DNA from: Elusimicrobiota bacterium
GTDB taxonomy: Bacteria; Elusimicrobiota; UBA8919
Assembly: GCA_016928195.1 (NCBI GenBank)
Contig: JAFGLF010000049.1
Coordinates: 1 to 60,076, forward strand
DNA length: 60,076 nucleotides
Direction of reading: 5' to 3'
Shown piece after piece: positions 41,719 to 48,853 of the stretch (its first letter is position 1; each line of letters begins with the position of its first letter). Position numbers and translations under genes: made by a program. The notes beneath the pieces were generated by a model that was given only the letters and a program-made list of their open reading frames with translations, was not told where the DNA came from and ran no database searches.

Positions 41719-42768
41719 ATGTCAAAAATAAAAGAAAATAATGATTCAAGTTTAACTGAATTTTTTGAGATTGCAAAGACGATAACATCTACGTCTGATG
41801 TTGATTCTATTCTCAAGAAGATAGGTGCTGTTGCCGAAAAACTTACAAGTACAGAGGCATCCTCTCTAATGCTTTTGGATGAAGATAAAAAAAGCCTTTA
41901 TTTTAAAGTTGCCAGCGGTGAAAAAGGCAAAGCACTGACTAAAATTAAGGTTCCTGTCGGAGAAGGTATTGCCGGGTGGGTTGCTCAGAATAAAGAACCG
42001 CTGGTTATACAGGATGTAAAATCCGATTCGCGTTTTACCGGGAAAGTTGACTCCGAATCAGGTTTTGTAACAAAAGCGATACTTTGTGTACCGATAACTA
42101 TAAATAATGAACTTATAGGCATAACCGAAGTACTTAACAAAAGCGATGGCTCGCCTTTTACGGAAGAAGATAAGTCAATTTTGGCAAGCTTGTCAAATTT
42201 TGCAGCTGTTGCTATAATGAATGCAAAACATATTTCCGACCAGCAAAACTTTTTTGCAAACATATTTGAAATATTGACTCATGCATTTGAATCAAAAGAA
42301 CCGCGGTTCCGGGGGCATTCGTTTAAGGTCGCACAGCTGTCAACGGCGGTCGCAAAAGAAATGGGTATTACCGGCCAGCAGTATAAAAATATCTATTATG
42401 CTGCGGTTCTCCATGATGTAGGTTTTATAAATACTGTGGAATATTCAGTTATTGACCATGCTACAGATAGGACTCATCCGATACATGGGTACAATATGAT
42501 TAAAAACATAAATCTTCTGAAAAACTCGGCAGAATTAATAAGGTATCATCACCTAATGTACGATGGTTCCGGTTTCCCGGCAGGTTTGAAGGGAAATGAT
42601 ATCCCTGTAGGTGCCAGAATAATTTCTATTGTTGAGGCAGTTGAAGATATGGAGTTTTCTGTTTTACCGGACGAGCAGATTAAGCAGACTATTGAAGCAC
42701 AGAAAGGCATAAAATTTGACCCTGAGATAGCGGATATTTATATTAAAATAAAAGAGATAGTTTCATAG
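41719..42768 (+). CDS. GAF-domain protein with diverged HD-GYP domain
   Basis: This 349-residue protein has a GAF sensor domain (about 20-165: ASSLMLLDEDKKSLYF, VPVGEGIAGWVAQNKEPLVI). An HD-GYP domain follows (about 180-345). The HD pair is present (AAVLHDVG), as are a later His (RTHPIHGY), the HH pair (RYHHLMYDGSGFPAGLKG) and G(F)P for GYP. Three positions differ from active c-di-GMP phosphodiesterases: HDxGK is HDVGF, HHE is HHL, and the last metal Asp region reads EAVED. Activity is therefore in doubt; it may bind the ligand instead. It lies after pilB, which fits c-di-GMP control of pili. ATG preceded by GACGTTATT, no ribosome site. Confidence 0.85.
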   Translation: MSKIKENNDSSLTEFFEIAKTITSTSDVDSILKKIGAVAEKLTSTEASSLMLLDEDKKSLYFKVASGEKGKALTKIKVPVGEGIAGWVAQNKEPLVIQDVKSDSRFTGKVDSESGFVTKAILCVPITINNELIGITEVLNKSDGSPFTEEDKSILASLSNFAAVAIMNAKHISDQQNFFANIFEILTHAFESKEPRFRGHSFKVAQLSTAVAKEMGITGQQYKNIYYAAVLHDVGFINTVEYSVIDHATDRTHPIHGYNMIKNINLLKNSAELIRYHHLMYDGSGFPAGLKGNDIPVGARIISIVEAVEDMEFSVLPDEQIKQTIEAQKGIKFDPEIADIYIKIKEIVS

Positions 42769-42942
42769 TCTTTAGTTCTGCAAATTAATACGCGAATAAA
42801 CCTGCCCGCCGCCGTCCCGACACGACGTCGGGATACGGTCATTCGCGTTTCCTTTTATGTAAACGCGAATACACGCGAATGAAAATAATGCAGATATTTG
42901 CGAAGATTAGCGTTGGATTAGCGAGAATTCGCGTTTTATACT
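42769..42942. repeat. Class a repeat with nested GC-rich palindrome before nadA
   Basis: Bases 42884-42936 align with the copies before rplU and proS (AATAATGCAGATATTTGCG, then ATTAGCGTTGGATTAGCG). The outer part contains ACGCGAATAAACCTGCCCGCC, and a palindrome with GTCCCGAC and GTCGGGATAC at about 42813-42838. It resembles CATCCCGATAAAGTCGGGACG in hypF (46479). It ends 6 bases before nadA. Confidence 0.8.
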
Positions 42943-43860
42943 ATGAACATAATTGATGAAATAAACAATCTAAAAGTAGAAAAAAAAGCAGTTGTTCTGG
43001 CACATAATTATCAATTGCCGGAAATTCAGGATATTGCCGATTTTGTCGGAGATTCATTGGAACTTTCAAGAACTGCGGCAAATACCGATGCTAAAATTAT
43101 TGTTTTCTGCGGAGTTTATTTTATGGCAGAGACTGCTAAAATACTATCGCCTTTAAAAACTGTTATTCTGCCGGATTTAAAAAGCGGTTGTCCGCTTGCC
43201 GATATGGTTACCGTTGAGGATATTAAAAAGCTTCGCAGTGAAAATCCTTCGGCAGCGGTTGTCTGCTATATCAATACATCCGCTGATGTTAAAGCAGAAT
43301 GTGACATATGCTGTACCTCTTCAAATGCGGCTGATATTGTCAATTCGGTTTCGGCAGACGAAGTTATTTTCCTTCCGGACAGGAATCTGGGGAATTATGT
43401 TTCAAAGTATACAAAGAAAAAAATAATTCTTTGGAACGGCTTCTGCCTGACGCATGAGTTATTAAAAGCTGAAGAGGTTTTGGAATTAAAAAAACAGTTT
43501 TCAGCGGAAGATAATGTTAAATTTGTAGCACATCCTGAATGTACAGAAGACGTTTTAAAACTTGCCGATAAGGTTACTTCTACCAGCGGAATATTAAAAT
43601 ATGTAAAAGCAGAACCCTCTAAAAATTTTATTATAGGTACAGAAACAGCAATAATACACCGTCTTAAGAAAGAAAATCCGGATAAAAATTTTATTCCTGC
43701 CTCTAGAAAGATGTTTTGTCAGAATATGAAGTATAATAATCTCGAATTATTGTATGAAGCACTATCAAATGAACAGCCGGAGATAGAAATTCCTGAAAAA
43801 ATAAGAAAGAAAGCATTTGAGGTAATAGATAGAATGCTTAAAATTGGGAAGAAAGATTAA
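42943..43860 (+). CDS. nadA: Quinolinate synthase
   Basis: This 305-residue NadA condenses iminoaspartate with dihydroxyacetone phosphate to quinolinate for NAD synthesis. AHNYQLPEIQDIADFVGDSLEL starts the first domain. The three [4Fe-4S] cysteine regions are IVFCGVYFMAETAKI, CDICCTSSNAADIV and AHPECTEDVLKLAD. Length is normal. Start without ribosome site, just after a class a repeat. nadB follows, so the aspartate-to-quinolinate part of the pathway is complete; nadC is not in the window. Confidence 0.96.
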   Translation: MNIIDEINNLKVEKKAVVLAHNYQLPEIQDIADFVGDSLELSRTAANTDAKIIVFCGVYFMAETAKILSPLKTVILPDLKSGCPLADMVTVEDIKKLRSENPSAAVVCYINTSADVKAECDICCTSSNAADIVNSVSADEVIFLPDRNLGNYVSKYTKKKIILWNGFCLTHELLKAEEVLELKKQFSAEDNVKFVAHPECTEDVLKLADKVTSTSGILKYVKAEPSKNFIIGTETAIIHRLKKENPDKNFIPASRKMFCQNMKYNNLELLYEALSNEQPEIEIPEKIRKKAFEVIDRMLKIGKKD

Positions 43861-43945
43861 AAGGACAATTCGAAGATTGAAAGATTATAAAGATTAAGAA
43901 GATTTTAATTTTCCAATTTTTATAATCTTTATAATTGACTTTATT
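43861..43945. repeat. Class b repeat (AAAGATTA / TAATCTTT) before nadB
   Basis: GAAAGATTATAAAGATTAAG is followed by AATTTTTATAATCTTTATAATTG. The arms pair almost completely. The same words recur at 53056, 55796 and 59920. It ends 7-10 bases before the ATG, preceded by GACTTTATT. Confidence 0.75.
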
Positions 43946-45499
43946 ATGTACAAATCGGATTTTTTAATTATCGGTTCCGGTATAGCGGGTCTTTCGCTTG
44001 CTCTCCGGCTTGAGAAACTCGGCACGGTTTATATTGTGACAAAAAGAAGTCTTTCTGATTCAAATACGTTTGAAGCACAGGGGGGTATTGCCTGTGTCTG
44101 CAGAAAAGATGATAATTTTAAAGAACATATTAATGATACTCTTACAGCCGGAGACGGTTTATGTAAAAAGGAAGTTGTTGAGATGGTTGTTAAACAGGCT
44201 TCTGCCGGTATCAGAGAATTGGGAAACTGGGGAGTAAAATTTGATAAAGATGTCGGTCTTGAAGGCGGTCACTCAAAAAGAAGAGTTTTGCATTCGGGTG
44301 ATAATACAGGCAGGGAAATAGAGATTGCAATCAGTAAACAGGTAAAAAAGAAGATTTTGCAGGGCCGAATAAGGATTTTTGAAGATTCTACGGCGGTTAA
44401 TTTAATTAAAAAAGGTAATAAATGCTGGGGCGCTTATGTTTTAAATAGAAGCAAGAATTCAGTTGAAACTTTCCTATCAAAAATAACGGTTCTTGCAACC
44501 GGAGGTGCGGGAAAAGTTTATCTTTATACGTCAAATCCGGATGTTGCAACTGGTGATGGTCTAGCAATGGCGTATCGTATAGGCTGTAAGGTGGCTAATT
44601 TGGAGTTTATGCAGTTTCACCCTACGTGTCTTTATCATCCCGAGGCGAAATCTTTTTTGATATCCGAGGCGCTTCGCGGGGAGGGTGCGGTTTTAATCGA
44701 CTCAAAAGGCATCAGGTTTATGAAAAGATATCATGCTAAAAAAGAACTTGCACCGCGTGATATTGTTGCAAGAGCAATAGACTCTGAGTTAAAAAAATCC
44801 GGTGATGACTGTGTTTATATTGATATTTCGTTCAAGCCGGCAGGTTTTATTAAAAGGAGATTCCCGACAATTTATAAAAAATGTTTTTCTTACGGTATTG
44901 ACATCACAAAAAAACCTATACCGGTTGTGCCTGCAGCCCATTATATGTGCGGAGGAGTAGTAACGGATATTTTCGGAAGGACAAATATTTGCGGGCTTTA
45001 TGCAATAGGAGAAGTTGCCTGTACCGGGCTTCACGGTGCCAATAGGCTCGCTTCTAATTCTCTTCTGGAAGCACTTGTTTTTTCACATCAGGCATCAAAG
45101 AAGATTTTTGGAGAACATAAAGACATATCTAAATGTAAATTTCCGAAAATTGAATCATGGAAATCCGGTCGTGCCACCCGTTCAGATGAAGCAATAGTTA
45201 TTTCTCATAACTGGGATGAAATACGCCGGCTGATGTGGAATTATGTAGGAATTGTTCGTTCGAATAAGCGTTTAAAAAGGGCATTTGTGAGGATTGAAAA
45301 TCTCAAAAGAGAAATAAACCAGTATTATTGGGATTTTATTATTACTCAGGATTTGATTGAATTAAGAAATATTGCAACTGTGTCGGAACTTATAATAAGA
45401 TCGGCGGTTTGCCGTAAAGAGTCCCGCGGGCTACACTATAATATCGATTATCTGAAAAAAGTTTCAAATCCAAAGGATACAATTTTATGCATGAATTAG
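43946..45499 (+). CDS. nadB: L-aspartate oxidase
   Basis: This 517-residue flavoprotein oxidises L-aspartate to iminoaspartate for NadA. The FAD-binding site is LIIGSGIAGLSLAL. EAQGGIACV, LEFMQFHPTCLYHPEAKSFLISEALRGEGA and AAHYMCGGVVTD place it in the NadB/SdhA family; LASNSLLEALVFS is NadB-like. It oxidises with fumarate or oxygen. The 3' end overlaps hypA by 13 bases in another frame. No ribosome site before the ATG. Confidence 0.95.
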   Translation: MYKSDFLIIGSGIAGLSLALRLEKLGTVYIVTKRSLSDSNTFEAQGGIACVCRKDDNFKEHINDTLTAGDGLCKKEVVEMVVKQASAGIRELGNWGVKFDKDVGLEGGHSKRRVLHSGDNTGREIEIAISKQVKKKILQGRIRIFEDSTAVNLIKKGNKCWGAYVLNRSKNSVETFLSKITVLATGGAGKVYLYTSNPDVATGDGLAMAYRIGCKVANLEFMQFHPTCLYHPEAKSFLISEALRGEGAVLIDSKGIRFMKRYHAKKELAPRDIVARAIDSELKKSGDDCVYIDISFKPAGFIKRRFPTIYKKCFSYGIDITKKPIPVVPAAHYMCGGVVTDIFGRTNICGLYAIGEVACTGLHGANRLASNSLLEALVFSHQASKKIFGEHKDISKCKFPKIESWKSGRATRSDEAIVISHNWDEIRRLMWNYVGIVRSNKRLKRAFVRIENLKREINQYYWDFIITQDLIELRNIATVSELIIRSAVCRKESRGLHYNIDYLKKVSNPKDTILCMN

Positions 45500-45831
45500 G
45501 AATTGCCAGAGATCTTTTTGATATTGTTTTACAGAAATCAAAGGAGAATAATCTTAAAAAAGTTACAAAGATTTCTATAAAATTGGGCGAAGCTGCAGGA
45601 ATAGAGACTGATTTTTTGAAGCATTCTTTTATCGATCATATTATACCAGGGTCGATTGCTGCCGGATGTGAATTTGAGATTATCGTGGAAAGAGTGAAAG
45701 TAAAATGTAAAAAATGTTCGAAAGAATTTTCATCAAAAGACATGAAAATGAATTGTCCTTCCTGTGACGGTACGGATATTGAAATAATCTCCGGCAATAA
45801 CATTTATGTAGCATCCATAGAAGGCGAATAG
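45487..45831 (+). CDS. hypA: Hydrogenase nickel-incorporation protein HypA
   Basis: This 114-residue metallochaperone starts MHELGIARDLF; the Met-His start is needed to bind nickel. The zinc loop has CKKC and CPSC around SKEFSSKDMKMN. It passes nickel to the hydrogenase maturation complex with HypB. It overlaps the end of nadB, which is unusual and suggests coupling by chance of position. No hydrogenase subunits are in the window, but hypF follows, so a NiFe hydrogenase must be encoded elsewhere. Confidence 0.95.
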   Translation: MHELGIARDLFDIVLQKSKENNLKKVTKISIKLGEAAGIETDFLKHSFIDHIIPGSIAAGCEFEIIVERVKVKCKKCSKEFSSKDMKMNCPSCDGTDIEIISGNNIYVASIEGE

Positions 45832-45894
45832 CAGAAAACCCACCTCGATTCAAATATAAATTGATGGTTTATCTGTGTAATCTGCGTTTAGTAT
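45832..45894. repeat. Short repeat-like gap before hypF
   Basis: AACCCACCTCGATTCAAAT is followed by TTTATCTGTGTAATCTGCG, a class c word. It ends at the hypF start (TTTAGTATATG) with no ribosome site. Confidence 0.4.
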
Positions 45895-48387
45895 ATGAAA
45901 AGATATGAAATAAATATTTCAGGCAGGGTACAGGGGGTTGGTTTTAGGCCTACCGTTTATCACTATGCCAAAATTAGAGATCTTACAGGGTTCGTTTTTA
46001 ATACGACAAACGGTGTTGTGGTTGAAATTGAGGGCAGTGATAAAGCTGTGAAAGATTTCCTGAACGAATTAAAAGCTCGGCCTCCCAAGCAATCAAAAAT
46101 TACAAAGATTACATCTAAAAAAATTCCCTGCCAATATGATAAAAAATTTATAATTAGGAAAAGTGTTTTTGATAAGGAATCGCTTTTACATATCTCGCCT
46201 GATATTTCAATATGCGATGACTGTTATAGAGAACTTTTTGATGAAAATAATCGAAGATACCTATATCCTTTTATAAACTGTACCAATTGCGGTCCGAGAT
46301 TTTCCATTATAAGAGATGTGCCTTATGATAGGAAAAATACAACGATGCTGGAATTTAAAATGTGCAATAGGTGCAGGACTGAATATGAAAAGCCAGCGGA
46401 TAGGAGGTTTCACGCACAGCCGGATGCCTGTTGGGATTGCGGACCGGATGTACAATTAATCAAGAATCATCCCGATAAAGTCGGGACGAGAATCAAGAAT
46501 TTAGGTGATGGTAAGAAAGCAGTTGAGAAGACGGTTGAACTTTTAAAAGCAGGGAAAATTGTTGCAATAAAAGGTATCGGAGGTTTTCATATTGCCTGTG
46601 ATGCAACAAATGACAAAGTAATAAAAAAACTGCGGTTACTAAAGAAACGTCCTGATAAGCCGTTTGCAGTAATGATGCCTGATATAAAAACAGTTAAAAA
46701 ATTCTGTTGTGTGAGTAAATCTGAAGAAAAAATTCTGGGATCCCCAGAAAGCCCCATTGTTTTACTAAGAAAAAAACCCTCACTCTCTCACTCTTTCACT
46801 CTCTCACTTTCTGAACATGTTGCTCCGGATAATAACTATCTTGGAGTTATGCTACCGTATACTCCTTTACATTATTTATTGTTTCATCTACTCCCTACTC
46901 CCTACTCCCTACTCCCTGCCTTAATAATGACTTCAGGAAACAAACAGGACGAGCCGATTTGTAAGGATAATAAAAAAGCGGTAAAAGAGCTTTCTAAAAT
47001 TTGTGATTATTTTTTAATCCATAATAGAGTTATTTACAACAGGTGCGATGATTCCATTGTTCGTATGGATAGCGAAAATAATTTAGTAATTGTGAGAAGG
47101 AGCCGCGGCTATACACCTAATCCCATTCAATTCAATCTACCCGCTCCGAGTCGTCGGAGGCGAGGCAAGCCATCTATCATCTGTCATCCTCCGTCTATTT
47201 TGGCTACCGGGGCTGAATTAAAAAATACTTTTTGTTTAACCCGCAGGAACGAAGCATATATTTCACAGTATATAGGCGATTTAAAGGATTTTAATTCATA
47301 TAAGTTTTATAAGGAAACAGTTGATAGGTTTAAAGGGATTTTAAAAGTTGATCCAAAGATTATTGTTCACGATATGCATCCTGATTATTTTTCTACACAA
47401 TATGCTTCTGAAGTTCAGGGTTTAGAGTTTCCGCCCCAAAGGGGCGAGGCTCGCCCAGATAAATATCGAGGCGGCAGAGTTCATAGAATTGGTGTCCAGC
47501 ATCACCATGCGCATATTGCATCAGTTTGTGCGGAAAACAATATTAAAGAAAAAATAATAGGAGTAGTATTTGACGGAACAGGATATGGGAGTGACGGAAA
47601 TATCTGGGGTGGTGAGTTTTTAGTTACCGAGGGCAGCGAAACTTTTCAGAGAAAATATCATCTAAAATATGTTAAATTACCCGGCGGTGACGCCGCAACA
47701 AGTGAAATATGGCGGATTGGGTTTAGTTATTTATACGATGTTTTGAAAGAAGATACGATTAAATACATTAAAACTTATTTAAAGTATAATTGCCGGGACA
47801 GATATTCAGTTATTAAGAATATGATGGATAAGAATATCAATTGTCCCCTAACTTCTTCGGTTGGCAGACTTTTTGATGCAGTTGCTTCTATAATAAATTT
47901 AAGACAAAAGACCTCCTATGAAGCCCAAGCTGCAATAGAATTAGAGCAGATTGCCATTCATAACCAAGGCGGGACAGATAGTAGATATGAATATGAAGTT
48001 ATTGGGGATAAGATTGATGTAAGAAGAATAATAATGGGAATTATTGATGATTTGAAGAAAAAAAGGGCAAAAGCTGCAATTTCGGAGAAATTTCATAATA
48101 CACTTGCTGAGATTATTAATGAAATATGCAAAAGAATAAGAAAAGAGACTGGAATTAGCAGGGTTGCATTAAGTGGCGGTGTTTTCCAAAATATGATTTT
48201 GTTGAAAAAAGCGGTTAAATTGCTTAAAAATAACGATTTTAATGTTTTTGTAAATAAAAATGTTCCTACAAATGACGGTGGAATCGCTTTGGGGCAAGCG
48301 TGGATTGCGCATAGGTTATTGACCCGGTCTTTGCACTCAAAGGTGGGGTTGACAAATAGAGAAAAATTTAATAAAATTAAACGATAA
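45895..48387 (+). CDS. hypF: Carbamoyltransferase HypF
   Basis: This 830-residue protein makes the thiocarbamate that becomes the CN ligands of NiFe hydrogenase. Domains in order: acylphosphatase (GRVQGVGFRPTVYHYA); two zinc fingers (CDDC, CTNCGPRF, CNRC, CWDCGP); YrdC-like (AIKGIGGFHIACDA, MTSGNKQDEPIC); and Kae1-like carbamoyltransferase (HDMHPDYFS, HHHAHIASV, VVFDGTGYGSDG, ALSGGVFQNM). It is about 60-80 residues longer than usual because of five repeat-coded insertions near 46479, 46781, 46888, 47131 and 47431. All core motifs survive. A tRNA promoter overlaps the 3' end. Confidence 0.95.
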   Translation: MKRYEINISGRVQGVGFRPTVYHYAKIRDLTGFVFNTTNGVVVEIEGSDKAVKDFLNELKARPPKQSKITKITSKKIPCQYDKKFIIRKSVFDKESLLHISPDISICDDCYRELFDENNRRYLYPFINCTNCGPRFSIIRDVPYDRKNTTMLEFKMCNRCRTEYEKPADRRFHAQPDACWDCGPDVQLIKNHPDKVGTRIKNLGDGKKAVEKTVELLKAGKIVAIKGIGGFHIACDATNDKVIKKLRLLKKRPDKPFAVMMPDIKTVKKFCCVSKSEEKILGSPESPIVLLRKKPSLSHSFTLSLSEHVAPDNNYLGVMLPYTPLHYLLFHLLPTPYSLLPALIMTSGNKQDEPICKDNKKAVKELSKICDYFLIHNRVIYNRCDDSIVRMDSENNLVIVRRSRGYTPNPIQFNLPAPSRRRRGKPSIICHPPSILATGAELKNTFCLTRRNEAYISQYIGDLKDFNSYKFYKETVDRFKGILKVDPKIIVHDMHPDYFSTQYASEVQGLEFPPQRGEARPDKYRGGRVHRIGVQHHHAHIASVCAENNIKEKIIGVVFDGTGYGSDGNIWGGEFLVTEGSETFQRKYHLKYVKLPGGDAATSEIWRIGFSYLYDVLKEDTIKYIKTYLKYNCRDRYSVIKNMMDKNINCPLTSSVGRLFDAVASIINLRQKTSYEAQAAIELEQIAIHNQGGTDSRYEYEVIGDKIDVRRIIMGIIDDLKKKRAKAAISEKFHNTLAEIINEICKRIRKETGISRVALSGGVFQNMILLKKAVKLLKNNDFNVFVNKNVPTNDGGIALGQAWIAHRLLTRSLHSKVGLTNREKFNKIKR
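46781..46812 (+). repeat. Octamer tandem repeat inside hypF
   Basis: Four copies of CACTCTCT (two with one change: CACTCTTT, CACTTTCT) coding SHSFTLSLS within the YrdC-like domain. In frame. Confidence 0.88.
46888..46915 (+). repeat. CTACTCC heptamer tandem repeat inside hypF
   Basis: Four exact copies of CTACTCC coding LPTPYSLLP, about 25 codons after the octamer repeat and in frame. The related word CTACCCCCTATTCC occurs intergenically near 41680. Confidence 0.9.
47131..47160. repeat. In-frame palindromic element A-like in hypF
   Basis: CCCGCTCCG (47131 region) and GGAGGCGAGGCAAG flank AGTCGTC. The reverse complement of 10191-10218 in the helicase has CCCGCTCCG and GAGGCGAG at matching ends. 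It codes for APSRRRRGK. Confidence 0.7.
47431..47480. repeat. GC-rich inverted repeat in hypF
   Basis: CGCCCC (47432-47437) pairs with GGGGCG (47441-47446), followed by AGGCTCGCC and CGAGGCGGC. It adds about 15 residues (PPQRGEARPDKYRGGR) directly before the conserved IGVQHHHAH motif. Confidence 0.7.
48349..48377 (+). promoter_or_regulatory. Promoter for the tRNA cluster
   Basis: TTGACA (48349-48354) and TAAAAT (48372-48377) with a 17-base spacer, inside the last codons of hypF. It reads GGTGGGGTTGACA, like the GTGGGGTTGACA at 39637. It would transcribe the tRNA remnant, tRNA-Lys and tRNA-Leu. Confidence 0.8.
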
Positions 48388-48390
48388 ATC

Positions 48391-48460
48391 GGGCTGTTAG
48401 CTCAATTGTTAGAGTCCGCCTCAGGCGGAACTCTTAAGTCGCTATACAGGTTTACCCCGC
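48391..48460 (+). pseudogene. Degenerate tRNA (tRNA-Lys-like) with a palindrome insertion
   Basis: GGGCTGTTAGCTCAATTGTTAGAG reads as an acceptor strand plus D arm. A palindrome TCCGCCTCAGGCGGA (48415-48429) follows, then ACTCTTAAG as in the tRNA-Lys anticodon loop. No proper T arm or closing acceptor strand follows. It looks like a broken tRNA split by a palindromic element. Positions are approximate. Confidence 0.55.
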
Positions 48461-48469
48461 ACCTTTTTT

Positions 48470-48542
48470 GCATCCATAGCTCAACTGGTAGAGCAGGCGA
48501 CTCTTAATCGTCAGGTTGCAGGTTCGATTCCTGCTGGGTGCA
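48470..48542 (+). tRNA. tRNA-Lys (CTT)
   Basis: The 73-base cloverleaf closes: acceptor GCATCCA with TGGGTGC, D arm GCTC/GAGC, anticodon arm GGCGA-CTCTTAA-TCGTC with anticodon CTT, T arm GCAGG-TTCGATT-CCTGC, discriminator A. CCA is not encoded. Perfect 13-base inverted repeats (ACCCCGCACCTTT at 48454 and its complement at 48548) flank it. Confidence 0.95.
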
Positions 48543-48666
48543 CATCTAAAGGTGCGGGGTGAAATTCCTGTACAGCCCAGGACTGGCAGAACTGTCTGGT
48601 AATGCCGCGGTGGTCCCGCACCAAGAAGATGCGGGATAAACTCCACTGGCAGGATTGCTCAGTGAT
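48543..48666. other. tRNA-spacer with duplicated fragments
   Basis: ACTGGCAGAACTGTCTGGTAAT followed by GCCGCGGTGGT (about 48584-48616) is a diverged copy of ACTGGCAGGATTGCTCAGTG followed by ATGCCGGAGTGGT at 48644-48677, which contains the 5' end of tRNA-Leu. TCCCGCA and TGCGGGA form a hairpin between them. It looks like the remains of a tRNA-Leu duplication. No gene. Confidence 0.55.
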
Positions 48667-48748
48667 GCCGGAGTGGTGAAATTGGCAGACACGTACGGCT
48701 TAGGACCGTATGCCGAAAGGCTTGTGGGTTCAACTCCCTCCTCCGGCA
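48667..48748 (+). tRNA. tRNA-Leu (TAG)
   Basis: This 82-base type II tRNA has acceptor GCCGGAG with CTCCGGC, anticodon loop CTTAGGA with anticodon TAG, a long variable arm (GCCGAAAGGCTT) and T arm GTGGG-TTCAACT-CCCTC. One pair of the T stem is imperfect. Discriminator A; CCA not encoded. Confidence 0.95.
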
Positions 48749-48778
48749 GATAAAATTTTTGTATGGTGTGCATATGTC

Positions 48779-48811
48779 TGCCTGCAAAACTGCAGCACTG
48801 CGGGCAGGTAC
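48779..48811. repeat. Palindromic repeat before tig
   Basis: CTGCCTGCAAAACTGCAGCA followed by CTGCGGGCAGG is an imperfect palindrome of the CCTGC/GCAGG type, between tRNA-Leu and the trigger factor gene. Confidence 0.55.
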
Positions 48812-48853
48812 AAAGGGCAGAAATAAATTTTAATTAGGACTTAGGTGAAAAAT

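Noticed and set aside
42769-42942. NAD-sensing riboswitch before nadA
   Set aside because: The gap is explained by the class a repeat plus a GC-rich palindrome, both found before unrelated genes.
38540-46915. Tandem short repeats as a CRISPR array
   Set aside because: Units are 7-8 bases without spacers, and no cas genes are present.
45487-48387. Hydrogenase operon
   Set aside because: Only hypA and hypF are present; no structural subunits or other hyp genes are found in the window.
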